48,239 nt of DNA from an uncultured Mycoplasmatota bacterium (GTDB lineage Bacteria; Bacillota_I; Bacilli_A; RF39; UBA660), in assembly GCA_900543675.1 (NCBI GenBank), contig UQRY01000009.1:1-48239 (forward strand), given 5' to 3'. A program made the position numbers and the translations under genes. Of this stretch, positions 16,919 through 25,362 are shown one piece after another; position 1 is the first letter of the stretch; the number at the start of each line of letters is the position of its first letter. Under the pieces are notes generated by a model. It was not told the DNA's origin. It did no database searches and saw only the letters and a program-made list of their open reading frames with translations.

Positions 16919-18366
16919 ATTAGAGTAGTTGAAATAGCTATATAATTAACGGATTTTAACTACTTTTTTGTTTGAAAATTTAATGAGCAAGAATATTAAA
17001 GAATCTAAGGATTTCAGTTTCATAGGATAAAGACAATTTAAATCTTATTAATCTTAAACTTCGGTTATAAATTCTCTTTACATCATTAAGAAAAGCTAAA
17101 CTCAATTTTTTTAATATTTGTAAATTAAGAAGAGCATTCTTATCCATGGTAGAATTATCATCTTGTTTGAAAGTAAAATCTAAATGCCAATGTAATTTGT
17201 TTTCAACGCTCCAATGTTGTCTTATTGCGTTGGAAAAGGTTTCTATATCAATATATAAACTTGATATATAATATCGAAATTCAACTGTTTTGTTTTTATT
17301 TTTTTCAGTAGTCTTTTTTACTACGCCAAATGATTTAACTCCTTTCCAATTTTTAAGATCATAATACCAAGAAATATCTTCAGTTTGAAAATATTCATAA
17401 GTGATAATAGAAGAATGAGATTTTTCTATATTCTTAATATATGAATTGCCTGTCCCATTAGCTTTAATTATTTCTAGTTGTTTATCGTTAAAATATAGCA
17501 CTAAATCATTATAGAAATTTTCTTGGTTTAATTTAATGGGAACTACATAATCACCTTTTAGGTTGATAACTTTTTCAACATTACTTTTTTGTGTATTTAA
17601 GGCATCCCAAGTAATAATATTTCCTTTCACGTTTATTCGCTCTAAAATTTTAGAAATGGTAGGGATTTCATTTGTTTTATCTTCAATTTTTTCACTCGCT
17701 ACACATAATCCTAAGTTATTAGAGTAAACATTTAGAGCATTTAATGATTTTACTTTATCTCTAATGTCATTTTCATTTCGCTTACTACCATTATCTACTT
17801 TACCATCAATATTCATAATATCTCTTTTACTAGAGAAAAGTTTTAAAACATCTTGCGCAAATAAAACGCAAATATTTTCTAATTCTTCAGATTTAATAAT
17901 AGAAAAAATTCTCTTATAGGTTATGGCAGAGGGAATTCCTCCAGTTAACATTAAAAATTTTTTTAACCAGTCTTTTTTGGCAATGGCGAACTCTCTGATT
18001 TCTTCCCAATCATTACAATTACCAAGAATAGCAAGAAATGATACAACTACAATATCCCATATTTTATATTTTACTTTTCCTTTTTGTCTAGTATCGGATA
18101 AGGCTTTAACTTTTTCCTTAAACTGTTTTAAAGCATCGTAATTAAGCTCATCTAAATTGATCTCATATTTTGTTAATATTTTTTCGACTATTTCAGATTT
18201 TGTTTCTTTTCTTTTTTTCATCTATAAAACACCTAACAATATTTTACAGATATTTTACAATTATTTCATCTAAAATAGTGATAATTTTATGAATCTTTAT
18301 TTCAAAAGCTCTTGTAATTAAAAGATGTCAATATGTTTTTGATAATTTTTTCATGTTTTTATCCTG
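16898..18366 (-). mobile_element. Complete ISAs1-family insertion sequence, 1469 bp
   Basis: The element is bounded by near-perfect terminal inverted repeats of 21 bp (16898-16918 and 18346-18366; both begin CAGGATAAAAACATG when read inward) and flanked by a 9-bp direct repeat AAAAATTCA (16889-16897 and 18367-18375), which is a target site duplication. It holds one uninterrupted transposase gene. Intact ends, duplication and reading frame suggest a recent, possibly still active, insertion between the metallopeptidase pseudogene and the promoter at 18385. Confidence 0.9.
16980..18221 (-). CDS. ISAs1 family transposase (DDE type)
   Basis: The 413-residue protein is a full-length DDE transposase of the ISAs1 (H-repeat) group. 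Visible landmarks are the N-terminal DTRQKGKVKYKIWDIVVVSFLAIL segment with NCNDWEEIREFA (the DUF4096-like region), the first catalytic Asp in NIDGKVDNG near residue 140, the second in ITWDALNTQK near 205, and the Glu in RQHWSVENKLHWHLD near 340. The frame is uninterrupted and lies fully between the inverted repeats. A ribosome binding site AGGTG precedes the ATG. Its codon and residue use is more Asn/Lys-rich than the flanking core genes, fitting a mobile gene. Confidence 0.92.
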   Translation of the reverse strand: MKKRKETKSEIVEKILTKYEINLDELNYDALKQFKEKVKALSDTRQKGKVKYKIWDIVVVSFLAILGNCNDWEEIREFAIAKKDWLKKFLMLTGGIPSAITYKRIFSIIKSEELENICVLFAQDVLKLFSSKRDIMNIDGKVDNGSKRNENDIRDKVKSLNALNVYSNNLGLCVASEKIEDKTNEIPTISKILERINVKGNIITWDALNTQKSNVEKVINLKGDYVVPIKLNQENFYNDLVLYFNDKQLEIIKANGTGNSYIKNIEKSHSSIITYEYFQTEDISWYYDLKNWKGVKSFGVVKKTTEKNKNKTVEFRYYISSLYIDIETFSNAIRQHWSVENKLHWHLDFTFKQDDNSTMDKNALLNLQILKKLSLAFLNDVKRIYNRSLRLIRFKLSLSYETEILRFFNILAH

Positions 18367-18375
18367 AAAAATTCA
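18346..18375. repeat. Terminal inverted repeat and target site duplication, right end of the IS
   Basis: The inverted repeat 18346-18366 pairs with 16898-16918, and AAAAATTCA at 18367-18375 repeats 16889-16897. Confidence 0.85.
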
Positions 18376-18384
18376 TCTTAAGAC

Positions 18385-18414
18385 TTGACATAAAGAGAAT
18401 TATTGTGTTATTAT
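18385..18414 (+). promoter_or_regulatory. Sigma-A type promoter upstream of the 333-aa unknown gene
   Basis: Perfect TTGACA (18385-18390), 18-bp spacer, TATTAT (18409-18414). It begins 10 bp outside the IS target duplication, so the insertion just missed the core promoter. Confidence 0.7.
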
Positions 18415-18454
18415 GATAATGTTAGTTAAATTTATGTGTTAATATTATATTGAG

Positions 18455-18490
18455 AAGTACCCTTTTTTTAGTGTACTTTTTTATTTTTCA
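18455..18490 (+). terminator. Hairpin plus T-run in a long 5' leader (possible attenuator or end of a small RNA)
   Basis: A 6-bp stem (18455-18460 AAGTAC with 18473-18478 GTACTT) is followed by a T-rich tract. It lies about 40 bases after the predicted transcription start and 85 bases before the gene start at 18575. The stem is short and AT-rich, so this is tentative. The rest of the 352-bp stretch 18222-18574 holds the IS right end and the promoter. Confidence 0.4.
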
Positions 18491-18574
18491 GAGTATCAAA
18501 TCAAACAATTATTTATATCGACATTTATAAATTTATCATGAATAAAAATTAAGAAAGAGGTGTAGTAACTAACC

Positions 18575-19576
18575 ATGAGAAGAACTAACGATGATGGCTA
18601 CTCCCGTTTACGGGAAGTAAGTGAATTAGAACTATTTTTTCAATTAGAACAAATGAAAGCAAGTAATCTATCGGAAAGTAAAGAAAAAGATGCGATTATC
18701 CATGAGGTACAAAACCGTTATTCTAATATTGATCTTAATGCTTGGGTATTAAACTGGAAAAATTATCTTGAAACGTTAAGTGATTCAGCATTTAATCAAC
18801 TAGCTTTATGTCGTAAACAAAACTTACCACTAGATTTATTTATTCCTGAACGTAGTTGGCAGTTCTATAGTATTTTGGATGAGGTGGAAATTCCTATGAG
18901 TGAACGTGATCATGTTCAAGAATTAGAAAGTAAAATAAGTGAGTTAGATGAAGTTGATTTATTCTTTTTAACCCATTATTTTTCTAAAGCAATTGGTGAA
19001 AAGATGGGAGACTATCAAACTTCTTCTAAGCGATTACAGAAAGCATTACGTAATTTTAATGACCCGTTAGGAGAGGAAAGCAAAGAAGATTTTCAAACGA
19101 AAACAGAAGCCATTAAAAAGAAATATGAAGATTTTGATCAATTAGTTACAAGAAATCATAAGGTAGTTGACCGTAACTACTCTGTGATTTCTCAGATGCA
19201 AATTGAAAAAATTAAAGCTTGTTATCTAGATCAAATTAAACAAACTGAAATCATTAATCAATTATGGATTCCCCTTAATCGTTGTTTGTTAGAAGCAAGA
19301 CGTTTTGGAATTCCTGTACAGGTGAAAGATCGTGTAACTGGAGAATTTAGTATTTTAGATGATAGTGTTTACGATCAAGAAACTCTTCAAAATAAAGTCG
19401 CTCTTACTGATGAAGATAGCAATGTTCTCCTTTGGTACAACAAATGGCGTGAATACTTTCTTCATACGGATTTCACTACTAACCAAGAAATCGATAGAAT
19501 CGCTATGAATCAATTACATTTAGATCATGATTACTTACAAAGTGAAGAAGTAAAACAGAAAAAATTAGTATCTTAA
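18575..19576 (+). CDS. Uncharacterised protein, 333 aa
   Basis: I do not recognise this family. The protein is soluble, acidic and predicted almost wholly helical, with many Glu/Lys/Gln/Leu residues and probable coiled-coil parts around residues 140-200. It has no signal peptide or membrane segment. It has its own strong promoter, a leader of about 150 bases with a hairpin, and its own terminator, so it is a single-gene unit. The ATG at 18575 is far (about 14 bases) from the AGAGGTG site, so the true start may differ. Segments such as SELDEVDLFFLTHYF have no obvious catalytic motif. Confidence 0.65.
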   Translation: MRRTNDDGYSRLREVSELELFFQLEQMKASNLSESKEKDAIIHEVQNRYSNIDLNAWVLNWKNYLETLSDSAFNQLALCRKQNLPLDLFIPERSWQFYSILDEVEIPMSERDHVQELESKISELDEVDLFFLTHYFSKAIGEKMGDYQTSSKRLQKALRNFNDPLGEESKEDFQTKTEAIKKKYEDFDQLVTRNHKVVDRNYSVISQMQIEKIKACYLDQIKQTEIINQLWIPLNRCLLEARRFGIPVQVKDRVTGEFSILDDSVYDQETLQNKVALTDEDSNVLLWYNKWREYFLHTDFTTNQEIDRIAMNQLHLDHDYLQSEEVKQKKLVS

Positions 19577-19612
19577 AAGCATTGGCTTATTTCGAGCTAA
19601 TGCTTTTTGTTT
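19576..19612 (+). terminator. Intrinsic terminator after the 333-aa gene
   Basis: A 12-bp stem with one G-T pair (19576-19587 with 19595-19606), a 7-base loop and a T-rich tail start at the last base of the stop codon. Confidence 0.8.
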
Positions 19613-19652
19613 ATGTTATTGATGATTGTGAAGCTAAAAATAGTAAAATGGA

Positions 19653-21245
19653 TTACTCAATTGGTGCATAGGTAGTGGCCAGACATTCTGCGATATAAAT
19701 ACCATCCATTGAAGCTGTTGTGATCCCACCGGCATACCCTGCTCCTTCTCCACAAGGATAGATACCTTCTATTGAAGAATTTCCCGTTAAACTATCACGA
19801 TTTATTCTTACCGGAGAAGAAGTTCTACTTTCAATTCCCGCTAGAATCATGTCACGGCAAGCAAATCCTTTTATTTTGTGATCAAAAGCAGTTATCCCTT
19901 CCTTTAGTGCTTCATTAATAATTTCTGGAAAGAGTAAATTCAAATTTGCAAACTGATATTTTCCTTTCATGACTGGAGTAATGGTTCCTAGTTCTTTGGT
20001 CTCTTGATTTTCTAAATAATCTTTCCATAATTGAATCGGAATCTTTCCGTTTCCTAATTGGTAGGCTTTTTCTTCTAACCGTCTTTGAAATTCGATACCA
20101 GCTAATGGATCATGACCAAAATCATCGGGACTAATACTAGTGACTACAGCACTGTTGGCGTTTTCAGTATCTCTTTTATGATTACTCATTCCGTTTACCA
20201 CTAAACGTTTATCTTCACTAGAAGCATTGACGACATAACCACCAGGACACATACAAAATGTATAGACACTACGGTTTTTTGACGTTGTTGCGGTTAATTT
20301 ATAATTGGCTGGAGGAAGAGAAACGGCTGGAGTTCCATATTGCGCTAAGTCGATCATTTTTTGAGGATGTTGTACTCGTAAACCGATCGCAAATGGTTTT
20401 GCTTCCATTTCTAGTTGATGATTATGTAACATCTGGAACGTATCTCTAGCACTGTGTCCGGTCGCTAAAATTAAGTGACTACAAGGAATTATTGTTTGGT
20501 GATTCACTTCGATTGCCTGAAGGACATGACTTGAAACAACGATATCGGTCAATTTAGATCGATACTGGATTTCACCACCCATAGCGATAATTTTATTTCG
20601 CATATTTGTCATTACTGTACGCAATAAATCTGTTCCGATATGAGGATTTTTTTCATATAAAATTTCTGATGGAGCGCCACAAGATACGAGAATTTCAAAT
20701 ACTTTTTGGCCTCGTCCCATTTTATCTTTTACTAAGGTATTCAGTTTTCCATCTGAGAAAGTTCCTGCTCCACCTTCGCCGAATTGAACGTTAGACTCTG
20801 GATCGAGGATACCTTCTTCCCAAAATTTTTCTACTACCTCTACCCTTTTTTCGATTGGATCGCCTCGTTCGATAATCAGTGGCGAGTAATGATATTCGGC
20901 TAATAAATAGGCGGCAAATAAACCAGCTGGTCCACTTCCCACGATAATAGGGCGTGTCTTTAACTTCTTATTTCCAGATGACGGAAACTGATACTTCTTA
21001 TCGGGACTACGAAAAAGTTGATTGGATGAATATTGATGAAGAATACTTTTCTCCTTTACCGCTTCAACATCTACTTCGTACACATAATGTAGATTGCTTT
21101 TATCCCGCGCATCTAATGATTTTTTTACGATAGAAACTCTTTGAATATCTTTATCCGTAAGTCGATACTTCTTTTGTAGCTGTTTTTTTATTCCCGACAT
21201 TTCCTCTTCTTGTAGTGGTACTTTTATCTCTCTTATTCTAATCAT
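19653..21245 (-). CDS. FAD-dependent oxidoreductase of the COG2509 type
   Basis: The 530-residue protein has an N-terminal extension of about 95 residues, then a Rossmann FAD-binding motif (IVGSGPAGLFAAYLLAE, about residues 101-117), the family-specific VQFGEGGAGTFSDGKLNT stretch near 155-172, LILATGHSARDTF, and the C-terminal YPCGEGAGYAGGITTASMDGI. These mark the large uncharacterised FAD-dependent dehydrogenase family common in Firmicutes. Substrate is unknown. Its ATG overlaps the stop of the upstream flavoprotein gene by 4 bp (ATGA), so the two are translationally coupled and may work on related substrates. Confidence 0.85.
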   Translation of the reverse strand: MIRIREIKVPLQEEEMSGIKKQLQKKYRLTDKDIQRVSIVKKSLDARDKSNLHYVYEVDVEAVKEKSILHQYSSNQLFRSPDKKYQFPSSGNKKLKTRPIIVGSGPAGLFAAYLLAEYHYSPLIIERGDPIEKRVEVVEKFWEEGILDPESNVQFGEGGAGTFSDGKLNTLVKDKMGRGQKVFEILVSCGAPSEILYEKNPHIGTDLLRTVMTNMRNKIIAMGGEIQYRSKLTDIVVSSHVLQAIEVNHQTIIPCSHLILATGHSARDTFQMLHNHQLEMEAKPFAIGLRVQHPQKMIDLAQYGTPAVSLPPANYKLTATTSKNRSVYTFCMCPGGYVVNASSEDKRLVVNGMSNHKRDTENANSAVVTSISPDDFGHDPLAGIEFQRRLEEKAYQLGNGKIPIQLWKDYLENQETKELGTITPVMKGKYQFANLNLLFPEIINEALKEGITAFDHKIKGFACRDMILAGIESRTSSPVRINRDSLTGNSSIEGIYPCGEGAGYAGGITTASMDGIYIAECLATTYAPIE

Positions 21246-22471
21246 TGATCATTTCCTACTTTCTTTCCTGCTAGTATTCCAGATAAAAAGGCAAATCCTA
21301 AATTATAGCCCCCACAGTCCCCATTTACATCGAGGACTTCTCCAGCAAAATACAAGTTTTTTTGGTACTTAGATTCTAGTGTTTCAAGATGGACTTCCGT
21401 TAAAGGTACTCCACCACTACACACTTGGGATTGATCAAAAGAGTTAGTACCTACTATTTCCACTACGTGACAAAACAAGAAACGACTAACCGTATCCTTT
21501 TCTTGTTGAGTAAGAGTGTGCCATTTCTTTTTGAAATCCACTTTATAATGATTAAATAAAACGTGAACTAACTTATAAGGTAATATCGTCTCTAGTAATT
21601 CTTCTAATGTTCGGCTCGGAAAAAGACAAGCTCGGTTTTCTAAATATGTTTCTACTTCTTGTTTGGTGGAAAGCCAAGGAAGAAAATGAATCGCCACTTC
21701 AACTTTATCTCTAGCTGCTAAACTTCGTGCTAGTTTACTACTGATATTTAAAGTACATATCCCACTAATTCCGTATTCCGTTAATTGTAATTCTCCACTT
21801 TCTTCTTGAATTACTTTTCCGTTTACCAAAGATTCAAGTCGTGCTTCACAACGGATTCCTTTCCAATCTTTTAAATCGCTTTCTTTCATTTTTAATTGCA
21901 CTAACGCAGGCATTACCGGAACGATATGATGACCAAAAGACTTCGCTATTTTGTAACCCATTCCATCTGATCCGGTTTTTGGATACGCCATAGAGCCTGT
22001 TGCGACAATTAAACTATCTCCTGTTATCTTTTCCTTCATTGGATTGACAATAAATTGATTATCTTGAACGATCACATCTTCTACGAATAAATTCGTTAAC
22101 ATGTTTACTCCCTGATCGACAGCGCTTAAGTAAAGAGACTCTACCATACTAGATGCTTGATTAGAAAAAGGGTAGTAATAACCATTCTTTATTCGGGGTA
22201 TAATACCAATAGAGTCAAAAAAATCAAGTACCGCTTGCTGTCTAGTACTAGTAATTAACTCAGGAAGTAGTTCTTCCGTAGTTGAATGATAGTGAGTAAT
22301 TGCCTGATCTTGATTCCAATAATTGCATTTACCGTTTCCTGTTAATAGAAGTTTTTTTAACGGACGATCATTTCTTTCTAAAACCCAAACTTCATGATTA
22401 TTTTTTCTTAAAGTTATCGCTGCGGTTAAACCAGCAACTCCCCCACCGATAATTAGTACTTTTTTCTTCAT
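21242..22471 (-). CDS. HI0933/BaiN-family flavoprotein
   Basis: The 409-residue protein has the N-terminal dinucleotide fold VLIIGGGVAGLTAAITL, the family motif KKLLLTGNGKCNYWN near residues 40-54, GYYYPFSNQASSMVE near 100, a TGSMAYPKTGSDGMGYKIA loop near 160, and the C-terminal VCSGGVPLTEV and FAGEVLDVNGDCGGYNLGFAF. These identify the HI0933 family (BaiN/RdsA type), NAD(P)H-linked flavoproteins of mostly unknown substrate. The ATG at 22469-22471 is used because AAGGG lies 9 bases before it, whereas the upstream ATG abuts that site. It is the first gene of a two-flavoprotein operon. Confidence 0.88.
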   Translation of the reverse strand: MKKKVLIIGGGVAGLTAAITLRKNNHEVWVLERNDRPLKKLLLTGNGKCNYWNQDQAITHYHSTTEELLPELITSTRQQAVLDFFDSIGIIPRIKNGYYYPFSNQASSMVESLYLSAVDQGVNMLTNLFVEDVIVQDNQFIVNPMKEKITGDSLIVATGSMAYPKTGSDGMGYKIAKSFGHHIVPVMPALVQLKMKESDLKDWKGIRCEARLESLVNGKVIQEESGELQLTEYGISGICTLNISSKLARSLAARDKVEVAIHFLPWLSTKQEVETYLENRACLFPSRTLEELLETILPYKLVHVLFNHYKVDFKKKWHTLTQQEKDTVSRFLFCHVVEIVGTNSFDQSQVCSGGVPLTEVHLETLESKYQKNLYFAGEVLDVNGDCGGYNLGFAFLSGILAGKKVGNDQ

Positions 22472-22703
22472 TTGTCTCATCCCTTCTTGTTTGATTATAC
22501 CATATTCTTCTCCACTTTACTTGTCTTTTTCATTCATCCTATAGGTTTCAACAGGAATTAAACTCTAACGTATAAACGCTAGAATCTATCATATACTGAA
22601 ATAGGAGCTCATGGAGTGTAAAATTTTGTATAATTTTTTAATATTCAAAAACGATTATTTTGTTTATGTAGTATAATTAATTATCAGAAATAGGAGTGAT
22701 ACT

Positions 22704-23684
22704 ATGTTAATGTTAACCAAATCCATGTTCGCGATCATGATTGGTTTTTTGGGTGCTGTAATTCTTGGTTTATTCTTAGTACCCGCTTTGAAGCGATGGA
22801 AAGTAGGACAACGAATTAGTGTTTTTGTCGGAGAGAACCATCGTAAAAAAGAAGGTACGCCGACGATGGGTGGCTTTGTCTTTATCATTCCGACACTCCT
22901 CGCTACTTTATTTTTGCTGGCAACAGATCGGATGAGCTATACTTCTAATTTGGGTATTGTATTAGTCGTCTTTATTGGTTATGCGATTATCGGTTTTCTA
23001 GATGACTACTTGAGTATCAAGAAAAAAGGGAATGAAGGACTGACAGAGTTTCAAAAACTGGTTGCTCAGATTATTATTGCCTTAATCTTCTTTTATATGT
23101 ATATGAAGAATGGTGGTCAAACCGCTCTGGTGGTTTCTACTTTAGGTATTCATATCGAAATGGGTTGGGTATATGGTTTGTTTATTCTTTTCATCTTGGT
23201 CGGTGCTTCTAATGCTGTCAATCTGACGGATGGTTTAGACGGACTGGCGGGCGGCTTATCGGCAATTGCCTTTATTGCTTTCAGTTTAATTAGTATGGTA
23301 GTTGGTTTTGAAGATATGGGAATTTTTACTTTTATCTTGACTGGCGCTCTACTAGGATTTCTAGTTTATAATACTCATCCTGCTAAAATATTCATGGGAG
23401 ATACCGGAAGCTTGGCGTTAGGTGGCGTTATGGGGGCAATCGCCATTTTAACTCATCGAGAACTTACTTTAGCGGTTGTAGCTGGCGTATTTATCGCTGA
23501 GACATTAGCTGATATCCTACAAGTATTTTGGATTACCGTATTTAAGAAAAAGTTATTCTTGATGGCTCCCCTTCATCACCACTTTGAAAAACTTGGTTGG
23601 GAAGAAAGAGATATCGTCAAATTATTCTGGGTAGTCGGATTAATTCTCGCTATGGGAGGAATATTCTTCGGTGTTTGGTTATAA
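22704..23684 (+). CDS. mraY: Phospho-MurNAc-pentapeptide transferase
   Basis: MraY transfers phospho-MurNAc-pentapeptide to undecaprenyl phosphate, making lipid I. The 326-residue protein has the N-terminal KKEGTPTMGG motif near residues 50-60, the DDYLSIKKK aspartate pair near 97, NLTDGLDGLAGG near 173-184, the magnesium-binding MGDTGSLALGG near 231 and the APLHHHFE histidine motif near 290. About ten membrane helices are expected. AGGAG precedes the ATG by 7 bases. It is followed 21 bp later by ftsW, with murD absent from between them, so the dcw cluster is broken compared with other Firmicutes. The 232 bp before it hold TATAAT-like boxes but no clear complete promoter. Confidence 0.96.
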   Translation: MLMLTKSMFAIMIGFLGAVILGLFLVPALKRWKVGQRISVFVGENHRKKEGTPTMGGFVFIIPTLLATLFLLATDRMSYTSNLGIVLVVFIGYAIIGFLDDYLSIKKKGNEGLTEFQKLVAQIIIALIFFYMYMKNGGQTALVVSTLGIHIEMGWVYGLFILFILVGASNAVNLTDGLDGLAGGLSAIAFIAFSLISMVVGFEDMGIFTFILTGALLGFLVYNTHPAKIFMGDTGSLALGGVMGAIAILTHRELTLAVVAGVFIAETLADILQVFWITVFKKKLFLMAPLHHHFEKLGWEERDIVKLFWVVGLILAMGGIFFGVWL

Positions 23685-23705
23685 ATAAAGGAGATTCGTG
23701 ATAAA

Positions 23706-24794
23706 ATGAAGAAAAAACATTTTGATTTTGTTCTTTTTATCGCTGTATTACTTTTAATATTATTTGGACTTATAATGATCTATTCTGCTTCTTCTATCTG
23801 GGCAGAATATAAGTTTCACGATAGCTTTAAATATGTGAAACAACAAGCATTATTTATCGGAATAGGCATCTTTCTACTGATTACAGTATCAAAAATTGAT
23901 TATACACTCTATTATAAAAAGACAAATCCAATCTTACTGGTTTGTCTTTTTCTATTAGTGCTTGTCCTAATTCCTGGAATTGGGAGTGTGAGAAATGGTA
24001 GTCAGAGTTGGTTTGGGATTGGATCGTTTGGGATACAACCTAGTGAATTTGCGAAACTTGGACTGATTATCTTTACCGCTAAATATCTTGCGGATAACCA
24101 GAAATATTTGCGGGATTTTAAGAAGGGAGTCATCCCTATTCTTCTTGTGTTGTTTCTGGTATTTGGTCTTATTATGCTACAGCCAGACTTCGGAACCGGA
24201 ATGATTATCGTCGTTAGTATCTTAGCTATGTTGTTTGTCGCTGGAGTCAATATGAAATTCTTTTTGGGACTTGGTGCGGTTGGTGTTGTTGGGATAGTTG
24301 TTTTAATTGCGATTGCGCCTTATCGAATGGATCGAATTACTTCGTTTTTAGATCCGTGGAGTGATCCTTTAGGAACTGGATTTCAGATTATTCAAAGCCT
24401 ATATGCGATAGGACCTGGTGGATTGTTGGGGCAAGGTTTTCTTAACTCTAGACAGAAACAATTCTACTTACCGGAACCCCAAACGGACTTTATTTTTTCT
24501 ATTATTAGTGAAGAATTTGGTGTTTTAGGCGTCATCATCGTAGCTGGATTATTTCTGGTTGTCTTATGGCGAGGTATCGATATTGCGTTAAAGACAGAAA
24601 ATACGTTTGGGAAATATTTGGCTTTTGGAATGGTATTTCAAATCATGATTCAAACGGTAATGAATCTGATGGTCGTTATCGGGTTAATTCCCGTTACTGG
24701 TGTTACTCTCCCCTTCTTATCTTATGGAGGCAGTAGCTTATTGATTAGTTTGATTAGTATTGGAATACTTTTAAATATTTCTAGGCGTTATTAA
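23706..24794 (+). CDS. ftsW: FtsW/SpoVE-type peptidoglycan glycosyltransferase (SEDS)
   Basis: SEDS proteins polymerise lipid II together with a class B PBP. The 362-residue protein has about ten membrane helices and family landmarks: GLIMIYSASS at the first helix, GSFGIQPSEFAKLGLI near residue 100, LQPDFGTGMII near 160, SDPLGTGFQIIQSLYAIGPGG near 220, EPQTDFIFSIISEEFG containing the catalytic Asp near 258, and VTGVTLPFLSYGGSSL near the end. Adjacency to mraY favours FtsW or SpoVE over RodA. The partner PBP may be the PASTA protein at 29981. Confidence 0.92.
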   Translation: MKKKHFDFVLFIAVLLLILFGLIMIYSASSIWAEYKFHDSFKYVKQQALFIGIGIFLLITVSKIDYTLYYKKTNPILLVCLFLLVLVLIPGIGSVRNGSQSWFGIGSFGIQPSEFAKLGLIIFTAKYLADNQKYLRDFKKGVIPILLVLFLVFGLIMLQPDFGTGMIIVVSILAMLFVAGVNMKFFLGLGAVGVVGIVVLIAIAPYRMDRITSFLDPWSDPLGTGFQIIQSLYAIGPGGLLGQGFLNSRQKQFYLPEPQTDFIFSIISEEFGVLGVIIVAGLFLVVLWRGIDIALKTENTFGKYLAFGMVFQIMIQTVMNLMVVIGLIPVTGVTLPFLSYGGSSLLISLISIGILLNISRRY

Positions 24795-24804
24795 GCAGAA
24801 AAAT

Positions 24805-24848
24805 AAACAGGTGGTTCAAAAGAAATTACCTGTTTAATTCTTTTTCTT
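24805..24848 (+). terminator. Intrinsic terminator of mraY-ftsW
   Basis: An 8-bp stem AAACAGGT/ACCTGTTT (24805-24812, 24828-24835) with a 15-base loop, followed by a T-rich tail, lies 10 bp after the ftsW stop. Confidence 0.65.
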
Positions 24849-24884
24849 CCAGCAATTCTTGTAAAATTCGTAGTATGATCTTTA

Positions 24885-25112
24885 TTAAATTTTACTAAAT
24901 CCTCGGATTGAAGATGCGCTTTTTTTATCATAGCGATTTATATTTTGAATAAACTTATCAATAGTAGATGACTTCACCTCCACTTTATTATTTTCTATTT
25001 GATTTAAATAAGATAAAGTTGTACCCAATATTTCTGCAAATTTCTCTTGCGATAAGTTATACTTTTTCCAAAAATATTTAAAATTTATCGCTAGTGTTTC
25101 ACATAAATTCAT
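24885..25112 (-). CDS. Small XRE-type helix-turn-helix protein, 75 aa
   Basis: The protein is essentially one Cro/CI-type DNA-binding domain: KYNLSQEKFAEILGTTLSYLNQIENNKVEVKSSTIDKF spans residues 17-54. The C-terminal 20 residues are basic. It is probably a transcription regulator. The ribosome binding site is weak, so the start is uncertain. It is divergent from the unknown gene at 25363 across a 250-bp gap, which holds AT-rich direct repeats but nothing I can name; an operator for this protein there is possible. It appears truncated relative to two-domain XRE regulators but is a normal length for a stand-alone domain. Confidence 0.75.
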   Translation of the reverse strand: MNLCETLAINFKYFWKKYNLSQEKFAEILGTTLSYLNQIENNKVEVKSSTIDKFIQNINRYDKKSASSIRGFSKI

Positions 25113-25362
25113 TGACCCACATCCAAACTAAATAACTAAATCAAGTTTATAGTTTAGCGAAGTAAAGTCTTTGCTGTCAAAGCAAAAGAAAATGTAGACA
25201 AGAAAAACGAAAATGATTATAATGAAAATATAAAGCTCGGTTTCCCAATGATTCATCAAATATGGAACAGAAGTAGCTTTCAATAGAAAGGAAGTGGCTA
25301 AAAACGAACGAAGTAAAATAGTTAAATTTTAGTCTACGATTAATATACGAGGAGGTTATAAA

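Noticed and set aside
22481..22703. Complete promoter for mraY
   Set aside because: Two TATAAT-like boxes exist, but neither has a convincing -35 at 16-18 bp, so none was annotated.
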